Shown here: one piece after another, positions 36,424 through 45,754 of the stretch
Layout: every line of letters begins with the position of its first letter
Position numbering within the stretch: position 1 is the first letter of the stretch
Assembly: GCA_016787525.1 (NCBI GenBank)
Contig: JAEUUP010000096.1
Span: 1-64,000, forward strand
Source: Saprospiraceae bacterium
Lineage (GTDB): Bacteria > Bacteroidota > Bacteroidia > Chitinophagales > Saprospiraceae
Direction of reading: 5' to 3'
Length of the DNA stretch: 64,000 bases
Made by a program: the position numbers and the translations under genes
The notes under the pieces: generated by a model
Told to the model about the DNA's origin: nothing
Database searches by the model: none
Seen by the model: only the letters and a program-made list of their open reading frames with translations

Positions 36424-37194
36424 ATGTTTTTCATTCTTTCCAAACTGCTGTATTTCATTTTGCAGCCACTGAATTGGTTGATAGGTTTACCCATTTTTGC
36501 CATTTTGACAAAAAATGCACGCCGCAAACGCCGCATACTGAGGGGGTGCTTTGCACTGTTAGTCATTATCACCAATCCATTTTTAGGCAATCGCGTTTTT
36601 CATGCTTGGGAAGCAGAAGAAGTCTCCATGTCTGCCTTGAAAGATACTTTTGACATAGGTATCGTCTTGGGTGGTTATACGAAAGGTGGCTTGTATCCCG
36701 AAAACAGACTTCATTTTTCGACGGCAGCCAACAGATTGACAGATGCTGTTCAACTTTACAAAAGAGGCTATATCAAAAAATTACTTATCAGTGGAGGAGA
36801 TGGTAAATTATTAGGCAAAACCTATCCAGAATCCGAATTGGCAAAACAGTTTTTACTCGATATGGGAGTCAAACCCGAAGATATTTTGGTGGACTATCAA
36901 TCGCGCAATACACACGAGAATGCCCTTTACTCAAAACAACTTCTTGATAAACAAGGTCTTACAAATGGTAAACTCTTGGTTATCACTTCTGCTTTCCACA
37001 TTCCAAGAGCGATTGGGTGCTTCAAAAAAGTAGGTATTAATGCAAGTCCTTTCCCTGCTCATTTTATTGCCGAAAGATTATCTTTTGAACCCAGTGCATG
37101 GTTGACACCTGACCCCGAAGTGCTAAAAAATTGGGAAATTGTCCTGAAAGAATGGGTTGGGTATTGTGTTTATAAACTTCAGGGCTATATATAA
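36424..37194 (+). CDS. YdcF family (DUF218) membrane protein
   Basis: A 256-residue protein with two N-terminal membrane segments (~3-30, ~38-58) and a DUF218 Rossmann-like domain (~75-250). Hallmarks are IVLGGYTKGG, LLISGGDG, SRNTHENA and TSAFHIPRA. In characterised relatives such as ElyC the family acts in cell-envelope synthesis, including polyprenyl-carrier-linked steps. The catalytic domain is expected on the outer face. A 10-mer at 36536 encodes ILRG in the loop between the membrane segments. It ends at a convergent 18-bp palindrome shared with kdsA. Confidence 0.85.
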   Translation: MFFILSKLLYFILQPLNWLIGLPIFAILTKNARRKRRILRGCFALLVIITNPFLGNRVFHAWEAEEVSMSALKDTFDIGIVLGGYTKGGLYPENRLHFSTAANRLTDAVQLYKRGYIKKLLISGGDGKLLGKTYPESELAKQFLLDMGVKPEDILVDYQSRNTHENALYSKQLLDKQGLTNGKLLVITSAFHIPRAIGCFKKVGINASPFPAHFIAERLSFEPSAWLTPDPEVLKNWEIVLKEWVGYCVYKLQGYI

Positions 37195-37209
37195 ATCATT
37201 GATTTCAAA

Positions 37210-37247
37210 TCACGTTTCGGAAACTTTGGAAAGTTTCCGAAACGTGA
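37210..37247. terminator. Perfect 18-bp palindrome between ydcF and kdsA
   Basis: TCACGTTTCGGAAACTTT and its exact complement flank a GG loop between two convergent genes. There is no T-run, so termination is likely but not certain; it also resembles the phylum's short extragenic palindromes. Confidence 0.65.
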
Positions 37248-37263
37248 TGACAGATATTTAAAT

Positions 37264-38079
37264 TCAGAGAATAGCTTGTCGAATACTCACCAATTTCTCC
37301 AACAAGTCTTCCAACTTATCCAAAGGCAGCATATTCGCTCCATCGCTCTTAGCTACTGAGGGGTTCGGATGCGTTTCGATAAACAAACCGTCCACGCCTA
37401 CCGCTACGGCAGCCCGAGCAATGGTTTCAATCAGTGCAGGTTTTCCGCCGGTAACGCCTGTTTTTGAATTGGGTTGTTGCAAAGAATGGGTACAATCCAT
37501 AATAACAGTTGCACCGAGTTGCTGCATTTCGGGGATATTGCGATAATCAACAACCAAATCTTGATACCCAAAAGTATTGCCACGTTCTGTCAACATGACT
37601 TTTTCGTTGCCCAAATCAATGACTTTTTGCATAGCATGAGCCATCGTTTCGCTGCTGGCAAATTGTCCTTTTTTGATATTAACGACTTTACCAGTTTGCG
37701 CCGCAGCTACCAAAAGACTGGTCTGACGACATAAAAAGGCTGGAATTTGCAAAATATCTACACATTCTGCTGCCATCGAAGCCTCTTCGTCGGCATGGAT
37801 GTCCGTTGTGGTGGGCAAATGGTAGGTGCGTCCTACTTTTTCCAAAATTGCTAAAGCCTTTTCATCACCAATGCCCGTGAATGAGTCAATCCGCGAACGA
37901 TTGGCTTTGCGGTATGAGCCTTTAAAAATATATGGAATCTTCAATTTGTCGCAAATCGCTGACACACGGAGCGCAATTTCAATGGCTAAATCTTCGCTTT
38001 CAATCGCACAGGGGCCTGCAATAAGAAAAAAATTGCCGCTTTCAGTGTGTTTTATTTTTGGTATCTGATTGATATTCAT
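37264..38079 (-). CDS. kdsA: 3-deoxy-8-phosphooctulonate synthase
   Basis: A 271-residue enzyme joining phosphoenolpyruvate and arabinose-5-phosphate to give Kdo-8-phosphate, needed for lipopolysaccharide core. Signatures include FLIAGPCAIES, FKGSYRKANRSR, TDIHADEEAS, QIPAFLCRQTSLL and LFIETHPNPSVAKSDG. It is cytoplasmic with normal length. The methyltransferase stop lies 6 bp upstream on the same strand, so the two are probably cotranscribed. The 10-mer at 37354 encodes PSV inside the HPNPSVAKSD active-site loop. Confidence 0.97.
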   Translation of the reverse strand: MNINQIPKIKHTESGNFFLIAGPCAIESEDLAIEIALRVSAICDKLKIPYIFKGSYRKANRSRIDSFTGIGDEKALAILEKVGRTYHLPTTTDIHADEEASMAAECVDILQIPAFLCRQTSLLVAAAQTGKVVNIKKGQFASSETMAHAMQKVIDLGNEKVMLTERGNTFGYQDLVVDYRNIPEMQQLGATVIMDCTHSLQQPNSKTGVTGGKPALIETIARAAVAVGVDGLFIETHPNPSVAKSDGANMLPLDKLEDLLEKLVSIRQAIL

Positions 38080-38085
38080 AGTTTT

Positions 38086-38700
38086 TTATAGATTTTCAAA
38101 TTTTATAGAATAACTTTTCAAATATACTTTTTTGCCTCGCTCTGTTAAGACAAAATCATCAAAAGCCAATTGCACATTCGGTAGTTTTTCTAATTCAGGA
38201 CGTTTATGAGGTGTGATGATGACAACATTTTTCGTCCACATAAATAATTGACTGACAAGTGCATACAGTTGTTTTTTAGGACATAAGTGCATCGCAAAAC
38301 TTGAAATAATAGAGCTAAAATGCTGATTAAGAATGGCTAATTGACCTTTGATAATATCCTCAAAACTGAGTTTTAAACATTCAATACCCGTATTTTTCTC
38401 AAATAACTCAAAAGTAAAAGGGTCACAACCCATTGAATTACCGAAACCAATACCCCTCAGTATGAGTGTCACTTCACCACCGCCACAAGCCAAATCCAAG
38501 GTTTTTGAGTAATCTATGCGATGTCGGTTTTTCTCTAAAATTTGCTGAATATAGGGAAAATGAGGGTTTTCGTAGGCGTTACCATACTGTTGATAATAGT
38601 TTTCAACGCCCAAATCGGCGTATTCATTCCGAATGGCTTTAAACGAAAACGCCGACTTGTCGAGGTCGGCGTTGGGTTTATGTATCTTTGTCTTTTTCAA
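38086..38700 (-). CDS. Class I SAM-dependent methyltransferase-like protein
   Basis: A 204-residue protein with the SAM-binding motif TLDLACGGGEVTLIL near 63-77 and a later SSIISSFAMHLC acidic-loop equivalent. The substrate is unknown. The start is uncertain: the reading frame opens with a TTG at 38700, but a hairpin at 38657-38682 with a T-rich tail overlaps the first codons and looks like the terminator of mlaD. Translation may begin at a later non-ATG codon before NEYADLGVENYY. The gene is followed closely by kdsA. A 10-mer at 38453 encodes ILRG. Confidence 0.75.
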   Translation of the reverse strand: MKKTKIHKPNADLDKSAFSFKAIRNEYADLGVENYYQQYGNAYENPHFPYIQQILEKNRHRIDYSKTLDLACGGGEVTLILRGIGFGNSMGCDPFTFELFEKNTGIECLKLSFEDIIKGQLAILNQHFSSIISSFAMHLCPKKQLYALVSQLFMWTKNVVIITPHKRPELEKLPNVQLAFDDFVLTERGKKVYLKSYSIKFENL

Positions 38701-38717
38701 GTTGTAAAAATTAAATC

Positions 38718-39818
38718 TTATTGTTTTTTCTGCGACGCATTGTAGCGCATTTGCAACGTATCCATCAAAGGGTCTTTGTTGGGTACGACATAAGGCTTGT
38801 ACTTTCTAAACGGATTGAGATTCAAATAACGTTTAGGATTCAAACGCAAGTCTTGCATCAAGCTTTGAGTTTGTAATAATGTGTAATTCAAACTGTGATA
38901 AACACTATCATTGGTGGCAAATTGACCAATTGTACCAGAACCACTGTTCACTTTTTGCAAAGTTGTCGTCAGTTCTGTCAGCGATTTGGTGGTTTGAGCC
39001 AGTGTTTTTTTCAATTCTTCGACGCTTTGACCCGCCCCCTCAGTAGCAGCATTGATTTTTGAGATGTCAATACCTTTCACAAGTGTGTTCGCTTGGCTTG
39101 TTGCACTGTTTACATTGTCGAGCAGTTGGTTGATTTTACCATTGTTTGCATTTAAATTGCCTGTAATACCATCAACATTCTTTATGGTGCTATTCAAAGA
39201 ACTTGCCGAGGCTGCCATCATTTGATTGAGTAAAGCCGTTGTTTTGCGCAAACTCACCAATGTAGCTTGAATATCGCGCATGCTTTTGCCTAATTCATTA
39301 TCGGGCTGATTCAGTTGATAGCCCAAAGTATCGAAAATAACTTTCATACCATTGGTCACTTTGCCCACATAAGGATCTAAATCGGCTGGATTACCAATCA
39401 TAGACTCCAAGGCTTTCATGGTGCGCCCCGCGATAAAATCACCATTTTGAGCGCAATCGCCACCAGTACATGTTTTTTCAAAATCTAAATTGACGGCTTT
39501 ACCACTCAAAACACCGTTGGAGAAAAGCACTGCGACTGCATTTTTAGGTACGCCGGGGTTCTGTTTGATGGTCAAGACAAGCGTCGCTTTTGTCCCATTA
39601 TCGGGTCTGAAAATAATTTCTTTGACTGTTCCAACTTCAACACCTCTGAAAAAAACAGGCGCAGATTTGTTGATTTGTTGGGCATCCATAAAGTCCGCAT
39701 TGATAGTTAAGCTGCGGTCAAGTAGGTTTTCGCCTTTCAAAAATTTGTACCCCCAAATGGCACTAACAATGGTAACGGTTGCGAGAATGCCGATTTTGAC
39801 TTCGTTTGATATTTTCAT
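38718..39818 (-). CDS. MlaD/MCE domain lipid-transport protein
   Basis: A 366-residue protein from MKISNEVKIG (39818). One N-terminal membrane helix (~8-25) is followed by an MCE domain (~35-115; INADFMDAQQINKSAPVFFRGVEVGTVKEI and VLFSNGVLSGKAVNLDF). A long helical region rich in N, T and Q follows (~150-340). MCE proteins form hexameric rings that move lipids between the inner and outer membranes. The Mla ABC ATPase and permease are not next to it. A 10-mer copy at 39036 encodes TEG. A TATTTTTG -7-like element lies upstream at 39946-39953. Confidence 0.9.
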   Translation of the reverse strand: MKISNEVKIGILATVTIVSAIWGYKFLKGENLLDRSLTINADFMDAQQINKSAPVFFRGVEVGTVKEIIFRPDNGTKATLVLTIKQNPGVPKNAVAVLFSNGVLSGKAVNLDFEKTCTGGDCAQNGDFIAGRTMKALESMIGNPADLDPYVGKVTNGMKVIFDTLGYQLNQPDNELGKSMRDIQATLVSLRKTTALLNQMMAASASSLNSTIKNVDGITGNLNANNGKINQLLDNVNSATSQANTLVKGIDISKINAATEGAGQSVEELKKTLAQTTKSLTELTTTLQKVNSGSGTIGQFATNDSVYHSLNYTLLQTQSLMQDLRLNPKRYLNLNPFRKYKPYVVPNKDPLMDTLQMRYNASQKKQ

Positions 39819-40087
39819 CTTAATCTTTGTCAAGTTCGCTTTGACGGATTTCTATCGTAGAAACCAACCTAAAGTTTTCTTACTTTTTGAATTGATTGAC
39901 TGTGTTTTAAACATCTAAAATTGTTTACCCTTCTTTTTGATGGAGCAAAAATAGACGAATTTTGTTTTTGTACTACGAATTGTTGATTTTGTTTTTGACT
40001 TCGATGACACAGATTTGCAGATTTTAGGGTTATTAAAAATCTGTTAATTATAAAACCCGCGTAATCTTAGATTTAAAAAACTTACAA

Positions 40088-41263
40088 TCATTTTTTAACT
40101 TCCTCTAAATTCACCCTTTTGCCATTTTTATAAGCAACTATAAAAGCATCTGAAAAACCATTGGCTCTTAAACGTTTTAATTCTTGAGATGCTTCATTGT
40201 AGGTATCGAAACCTGTTTTAAAGTATTTGAAAATCGTACCATCTTTTACAACTTCGAGGTTGGACATCGATTTCCAACGAGGTGTTTGACTCAAATCTTT
40301 GCTCGCAGTCGCCAATTGAATTTTGAAAACGACCCCCTCAGTAACGGGGTCAATCAATGGCGTGGCTTCTCGCGTTTCCACAGCTGTTTTATATTTTTGA
40401 AAAGCCAGGAAAATAGATTCAGCAATAGTCGCTTGCCCCGAAGCACTGCTAATAAACTCACCTTCTCGCGAATGGTTCAAAAAACCTGTTTCAATCAATA
40501 CACTGGGCATAGCTGTTTCTTTCAAAACCAAGAAACCCGCTTGTTTCACACCCAAAGAACGCCGACCTGCATTAGAACGAAAACTCTCTTCAACGTATTT
40601 TGCGAATAAAATGGACTTATCGAGATAGGCATTTTGAAACAAACTAAAAATAATATAAGCCTCCGTCGAATTTGGGTCAAACCCTTCATATTGCTCTTTA
40701 TAGTCCGATTCTAAAAGTATGGAAGCATTTTCGCGACGTGCCACTTCAAAATTTGTCTCTTTTTTGTGCATACCCAGCACATAGGTTTCTGTTCCAGAAA
40801 TACCACTGTTTTCGTCTGTTGAGTTGCAATGTATGGAGATAAAAAGGTCGGCTTTGGCTTTGTTGGCGATTTCAGCACGACGGTGCAATTCTATGAATTT
40901 ATCGGTTTCTCTTGTATAAATAATCTCAATATTCGGATAGTTGTCTTTGATTTTTTGTCCCAATTTGAGTGCCATTGCAAGGGTATTTTTCTTTTCAACA
41001 CCCTCATTTGAGTGACAGCCTGTGTCGTGTCCACCATGCCCTGCATCAATAACAACTTTTTTTATCCGATAATCTTTTTCGTCATTGTCGTTAGGGATTG
41101 TAACTTTGCCCGCCGAATCAACGATTGACGTTGTTTCAGACGTTAAATTTTCGTTAAAACCTGCTTTATCGGGTTTTAAAAGCGACACAAGCAAGAGCAG
41201 AAGCGTTAAGGAGAGGGAAAAAACAATAATTTTTCTCATTGACATTAGAAGTCTGTTTTTCAT
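40088..41263 (-). CDS. N-acetylmuramoyl-L-alanine amidase with SPOR-like tail
   Basis: A 391-residue amidase that removes peptides from peptidoglycan during division or remodelling. The N-terminal hydrophobic segment (~10-28) serves for export; an internal ATG at 41239 (MRKIIVFS) would also fit. The amidase_3 domain (~70-280) has VVIDAGHGGHDTG, the GVEKKNT glutamate, FISIHCNS and LIETGFLNH. The C-terminal ~75 residues (FKIQLATASK...FIVAYKNGKRV) resemble a SPOR domain that binds denuded glycan at septa. A 10-mer at 40334 encodes TEG in the linker. It is divergent from lptD. Confidence 0.92.
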   Translation of the reverse strand: MKNRLLMSMRKIIVFSLSLTLLLLLVSLLKPDKAGFNENLTSETTSIVDSAGKVTIPNDNDEKDYRIKKVVIDAGHGGHDTGCHSNEGVEKKNTLAMALKLGQKIKDNYPNIEIIYTRETDKFIELHRRAEIANKAKADLFISIHCNSTDENSGISGTETYVLGMHKKETNFEVARRENASILLESDYKEQYEGFDPNSTEAYIIFSLFQNAYLDKSILFAKYVEESFRSNAGRRSLGVKQAGFLVLKETAMPSVLIETGFLNHSREGEFISSASGQATIAESIFLAFQKYKTAVETREATPLIDPVTEGVVFKIQLATASKDLSQTPRWKSMSNLEVVKDGTIFKYFKTGFDTYNEASQELKRLRANGFSDAFIVAYKNGKRVNLEEVKK

Positions 41264-41397
41264 TTAAAACGCGTTTGTAGTGTGTGACGATTGTGGATTC
41301 AAAAAATTTTTGTGGTTTGAATCTACCCCCTCAGTATAAAAGGGCAAAAAATCGTCTTTTAATATTTTCAGACGCAAAAATAAGGAGATTTTCGACC

Positions 41398-44145
41398 TTG
41401 AAACATCATTTGCATATCATTATCATTCTTATTTCCTTTTGTGCGACGGCTGTTAACGCTCAAAAGCCTGATTCTATTATACGGAAAGAAAACTCTGCGG
41501 TTACTGACCCAAAAATCGTGACAGCAACACCTGTGACGATTGTCGCATTAGATACGACTCGCCGCAAAGACTCTACGGCAGTGAAAGTGTCAAAAGATGG
41601 TTTGGATGCTCCTGTTGACTATGGTGCAAAAGATTCTATCCTTTTTGATAACAAAAATAACCTCGTTCACCTCTACGGCAATGCCTTTGTAAACTATGGC
41701 AATCTCAAACTAACGGCTTCTTACATCGTCGTGGATATGAAAAACAGCATCGCAACAGCTGAACCACGACCCGATAGTTCTGGCAAAATGGCGGGTTTGC
41801 CCAATTTCAAAGATGGTACGCAAGATGTCAGTGCTAACAAAATGCGCTACAATTTTGTCAGCCGAAAAGGGGTCATTTTGGAGGCTCGCTCGAAGCAAAA
41901 CGATATGTTCATCCATGGTGGCAAGTCAAAATTTGTGGCTTCCAATGGTGACTCAACTCAACAAGTAGACAATACCATTTACTCCAAAGATGCCATTTTC
42001 ACGACTTGTTCGGCTGACCATCCACACTTTGGGATTGTATCATCGAAGCAAAAAGTGATTCCGAATAAACTCATTGTCGTAGGTCCGTCTAATCTGGTTA
42101 TTGGCGATATTCCTACGCCTTTGTGGCTGCCTTTCGCCGCTTTTCCATTGAAGCAAGGCAAAAGAACGGGCTTAATCTTCCCGCGCGACTACGAATATTC
42201 GCCTACTTGGGGCTTTGGTTTGAAAAATATGGGTTGGTATTTCCCTCTTTCTGATAACTATGATTTGACTTTGCAAGGTGATTTGTATGTGCGTGGCACG
42301 TGGGGTTTGCGTGCAAGTAGCCGATATGTCAAAAAATACCGCTATCAAGGCAATTTTGAAGTCGGTTATGCCAGCACCATTAAGGAGAATGAACTGTCGG
42401 TGCTTTCTCGTGACCCCTCATGGAATATTCGATGGTCTCATTCAAAAGACTCGCGGGTCAATCCGACGATTTCATTTAATGCCAGTGTTAATATGAGTGG
42501 TTCAAAGTCCAATGACCCCACTCGCAGCAACTACAACAGCGTGGTGCGCAATGATTTCAATTCTGCCACAACCAGTCAATTGCAGTCTTCGATTTCGTTT
42601 ACTAAAATGTTTCCAGGGAAGCCTTATTCATTGTCGGGCAGTTTCCAACATTCGCAAAATACGGTAACACGTGATGTCACCATGTCATTACCGAATTTGG
42701 ATTTTACGATGCAAACTATTTTTCCTTTTAAGCAAAAAAATAGAGTTGGTCCAGAACGTTTTTATGAAAAAATTGCCTTGCAATACAGTTCGAGTCTTCA
42801 AAATCAAATATTAACCAAAGACTCTTTGTTGTTGACACAACGGGCTTTCGACAATCTAAAATTTGGCGTGCGCCACAATGTGAGTTCCAATGTGAATTTT
42901 AACATCTTAAAATATTTCAACTTCTCCCCCTCAGTAAATTACACCGAATATTGGTATATCAACCAAATCAATAAAACTTTTGACCCGACACAAACCTTTA
43001 AGATTGATACAGTTCTCAATCCAAACAACAAAACCGACACCTCTTTTGTAAAACGAGTAGTACAAGATGGACTAACAAAATCCGATACCATTGGCGGTTT
43101 CTACCGCCCACACCAATTCAATCTTGGTGCAAGTTTGACAACTCGTATTTTCGGAACAGTACAGTTCAAAAATGGTTGGTTGCGTGGCATTCGTCACTCC
43201 ATATCCCCCTCAGTAAGTTTCAATTATTCGCCCAGTTATTATCGTTACACCGACAGCGTGCGCACCACCAATAGTTCGCTACTCAAACAGGTGTACAGCC
43301 GCTACGAAAACTCGATTTACGGCGCACCCAATGGCGGCAAACAAATGGCAATTGGTTACAACTTAACCAATCTTTTTGAGCTAAAAACGTTCAATAGTAA
43401 AGATTCTACGTTCAAAAAACGTAAATTACTGGAAAATGTGAACATTTCAGGCAATTACAATTTCGCTGCGGACTCATTCCGTTTCAGCGATATTTCGATG
43501 TCAACAGGTACAAATTTGTTTAAAGGTTTATCTACTTTGAGTGTTGGTGCGTTGTTCAGTCCTTATGGACGTTTGTCCAACAATTTGCGTTCAAGAGAAT
43601 ATGCTTATAAAGAAAATGGACGATTTCTGACTTTTTTAAATACCACTGTCAGCCTCAACACAGGCATCAGTATTGGTGATATTTATGACCTCGTAACGGG
43701 TAAATCAAAAGATGAGCCGTCATCAGGTAATACACGTACACCTTCCGCGAGCAAAAAATCTACAAAAAACGCCAATGATGAGACGTTTATAGACTTATTC
43801 AAGCAATTCCGTCTCAATCATGTCTTTTCAATCAGTGTGGATAGAAACTTTGGTGGTCGCGACACCACTTTGTTTCAAAACTCGCTTTACACATCTGGAA
43901 ATATCAAATTGAGTAAAAAATGGACTATGACTGTTGGCAATATTGGCTACGATTTTGTCCAAAAACAACTCACCTACCCCGATATTAGCTTTAGTCGCGA
44001 CCTACACTGCTGGGATATGGGTATGAGCTGGCAGCCTGTGCGTGGCACTTACAATTTCTTCTTGCGTGTGAAGCCTGGTACATTAGATTTTATCAAAGTA
44101 CCTTATCAACAAAATATCAGCGACGGTCAATATCGGCGATTTTAG
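41398..44145 (+). CDS. lptD: LptD-like LPS assembly outer-membrane protein
   Basis: A 915-residue protein that would insert lipopolysaccharide into the outer leaflet. I place the start at a TTG (41398), because AAGGAG lies 10 bp upstream and the product then begins with a clean signal peptide (KHHLHIIIILISFCATAVNA). The longer frame from 41284 has no signal at its start. An OstA/LptA-like domain (~70-280; VHLYGNAFVNYGNLKLTASYIVVD) precedes a beta-barrel rich in alternating aromatic strands. Two 10-mers (42927, 43206) encode PSV; a third (41327) falls in the leader. Divergent from the amidase gene. Confidence 0.9.
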   Translation: MKHHLHIIIILISFCATAVNAQKPDSIIRKENSAVTDPKIVTATPVTIVALDTTRRKDSTAVKVSKDGLDAPVDYGAKDSILFDNKNNLVHLYGNAFVNYGNLKLTASYIVVDMKNSIATAEPRPDSSGKMAGLPNFKDGTQDVSANKMRYNFVSRKGVILEARSKQNDMFIHGGKSKFVASNGDSTQQVDNTIYSKDAIFTTCSADHPHFGIVSSKQKVIPNKLIVVGPSNLVIGDIPTPLWLPFAAFPLKQGKRTGLIFPRDYEYSPTWGFGLKNMGWYFPLSDNYDLTLQGDLYVRGTWGLRASSRYVKKYRYQGNFEVGYASTIKENELSVLSRDPSWNIRWSHSKDSRVNPTISFNASVNMSGSKSNDPTRSNYNSVVRNDFNSATTSQLQSSISFTKMFPGKPYSLSGSFQHSQNTVTRDVTMSLPNLDFTMQTIFPFKQKNRVGPERFYEKIALQYSSSLQNQILTKDSLLLTQRAFDNLKFGVRHNVSSNVNFNILKYFNFSPSVNYTEYWYINQINKTFDPTQTFKIDTVLNPNNKTDTSFVKRVVQDGLTKSDTIGGFYRPHQFNLGASLTTRIFGTVQFKNGWLRGIRHSISPSVSFNYSPSYYRYTDSVRTTNSSLLKQVYSRYENSIYGAPNGGKQMAIGYNLTNLFELKTFNSKDSTFKKRKLLENVNISGNYNFAADSFRFSDISMSTGTNLFKGLSTLSVGALFSPYGRLSNNLRSREYAYKENGRFLTFLNTTVSLNTGISIGDIYDLVTGKSKDEPSSGNTRTPSASKKSTKNANDETFIDLFKQFRLNHVFSISVDRNFGGRDTTLFQNSLYTSGNIKLSKKWTMTVGNIGYDFVQKQLTYPDISFSRDLHCWDMGMSWQPVRGTYNFFLRVKPGTLDFIKVPYQQNISDGQYRRF

Positions 44146-44155
44146 AGGTGAGTCA

Positions 44156-44191
44156 TTGGTCATTTTTAGCCCCCCTCAGTAAAATGACCAA
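44156..44191. terminator. Bidirectional terminator with the 10-mer in its loop
   Basis: TTGGTCATTTT and AAAATGACCAA pair over 11 bp; the loop carries an exact minus-strand 10-mer (44172-44181). It separates the convergent lptD and DUF486 genes. Confidence 0.75.
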
Positions 44192-44197
44192 ATATTT

Positions 44198-44569
44198 TCA
44201 TTTGAAAATAAAATAAACAGCTAAAATAATAAAACCAAAGCCAACGAAATGATTCCATCGGAGGCTTTCTTGCTTAAAAAAAACGAGAACAAAAATCATA
44301 AATACGGTGAGTGAAATCGCTTCTTGTATCACCTTGAGTTCGGTCAAACTAAATCGCCCACCCATTTCTTTTGAGCCTAAACGATTAGCTGGTACCATAA
44401 GACAATATTCAAAAAAAGCGATACCCCAGCTGACAAGGATGATGCCGATAAGTCCCCAATTTTCTAACTTACCACTCAAGTTTTTGTATTTCAAATGCCC
44501 ATACCAAGCAAAAGTCATAAATACATTGGAGGCGAACAGAAGGATTATTGTCCAAATACTTTTTGCCAT
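44198..44569 (-). CDS. DMT-like DUF486 membrane protein
   Basis: A 123-residue protein from MAKSIW (44569) with four membrane helices filling most of the chain. SNVFMTFAWYGHLK and FFEYCLMVPANRLG are typical of the DUF486/DMT family, which is distantly related to small multidrug transporters. No substrate is known. It probably sits in the inner membrane. A short hairpin upstream ends the neighbouring T9SS gene, so it is likely transcribed on its own. Confidence 0.88.
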   Translation of the reverse strand: MAKSIWTIILLFASNVFMTFAWYGHLKYKNLSGKLENWGLIGIILVSWGIAFFEYCLMVPANRLGSKEMGGRFSLTELKVIQEAISLTVFMIFVLVFFKQESLRWNHFVGFGFIILAVYFIFK

Positions 44570-44604
44570 ATTTCTAAAGTTTTCTATGGATTTAATAAAA
44601 GTTG

Positions 44605-44637
44605 TGCCACTCCGAATCAATCAGAATGGCACAATTT
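44605..44637 (-). terminator. Terminator after the T9SS-sorted protein gene
   Basis: On the minus strand TTGTGCCA and TGGCACAA pair around an imperfect inner stem and are followed by CTTTTATT. It lies 28 bp beyond the stop at 44665. Confidence 0.6.
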
Positions 44638-44664
44638 GATTTTTGCATAAAGATTTCGCTTTAC

Positions 44665-45507
44665 TTATTGATTGACAATCAATTTATTAGAAATAACGCG
44701 ATTGCCTTTTGATAAGTTGTAGATATAAATACCATTCGATAGATTCGACACATCAAGGTCCAATGTGTTCAAACCCGCTTGAATACTGAGGGGTCTGTTC
44801 ACGACCGTGCGACCAAGCAAATCCGTCATTGTAAAATCGAATTTATCAGCAATTGTGGATTCGATACGAATCGTTGTTTTACCATTTGTCGGATTCGGAA
44901 CGGCAGCGATGCTGCTGACTTCTGTCAAATCTTCGGCAGCAGTCGTACAACGCGAATCGTTGGCTGCATAAAGGTTCAAATCATATGTTCCTTCTGCCAA
45001 AGTGCCAGGAAAAGTGAGTGGAACAGGGTTGAAAAGTGCAAAAATACCACTTAAATAAGCTCGTCCAGACATTTTCAAAGGGTAAGCTTTGATAGCATTA
45101 GCCGATGTAGGTGTACCTGTCAGTACTACACAACCATAAGATTTCTTTTTGAAATTACAATTGGCGGGGTTACAAGCATAAGTGATACCTGCTGGTAAAC
45201 CCTCAATAGCACCTGATGTATTGATGACAACACTGTCAATAGGAGCTTGCACAAATGAACCATTATAAGGGACAGTAACCGTATCTCCCAATTTAACAGT
45301 CCAAACAAAATTATAAGATTTCCCAATACAAGCAGGTTTATTGATACCACCATTGGGTCGTGTAGTTGCAACATAAGGCAATGGATAAACACCAGAAGTA
45401 GAATCTCGATATTTAACCGTATCTGGTTGACAAACAGGTGTTTGAGCGTTCAAAACAAACGAAAATAAGCAGAAAAACGCAAAAAGGAAGTGTGGCTTTA
45501 GTCTCAT
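44665..45507 (-). CDS. Secreted protein with T9SS type A sorting domain
   Basis: A 280-residue protein with a signal peptide (~1-21). The middle (~25-190) is cysteine-containing and beta-rich, with no family that I recognise. The last ~80 residues are a type IX secretion C-terminal domain: AVPNPTNGKTTIRIES, DLLGRTVVN, NTLDLDVSNLSNGIYIYNL and a terminal SNKLIVNQ. It should cross the outer membrane and be attached to the cell surface or released. The 10-mer at 44784 encodes PLS inside the sorting domain. Its cargo function is unknown. Confidence 0.88.
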   Translation of the reverse strand: MRLKPHFLFAFFCLFSFVLNAQTPVCQPDTVKYRDSTSGVYPLPYVATTRPNGGINKPACIGKSYNFVWTVKLGDTVTVPYNGSFVQAPIDSVVINTSGAIEGLPAGITYACNPANCNFKKKSYGCVVLTGTPTSANAIKAYPLKMSGRAYLSGIFALFNPVPLTFPGTLAEGTYDLNLYAANDSRCTTAAEDLTEVSSIAAVPNPTNGKTTIRIESTIADKFDFTMTDLLGRTVVNRPLSIQAGLNTLDLDVSNLSNGIYIYNLSKGNRVISNKLIVNQ

Positions 45508-45754
45508 ATCTTACGCAATGGTTTTTGATGATGAATAAATGTAGAATGATTAAAATCCAAAGGTGAAAGTACAATGATTTATTGAAATGGACGATGTCAG
45601 ACCAAGATTAACATTTCTTTTAGTTTTTTTTCTGTGACTATCGTTAGCTCTGAAACTTTGAATATGTTTGCATGAAAATACGTACATTTAAACCCTCTGC
45701 ATTTTTTTACGTTAAATAATTTGATATTTATGTTTCATCATTCATACTTTGATT

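Noticed and set aside
42413..42424. CCCCTCATGG in lptD and CCCCTCATTT at 59161 as motif copies
   Set aside because: Only the C-rich half matches; such half sites can arise by chance or decay.
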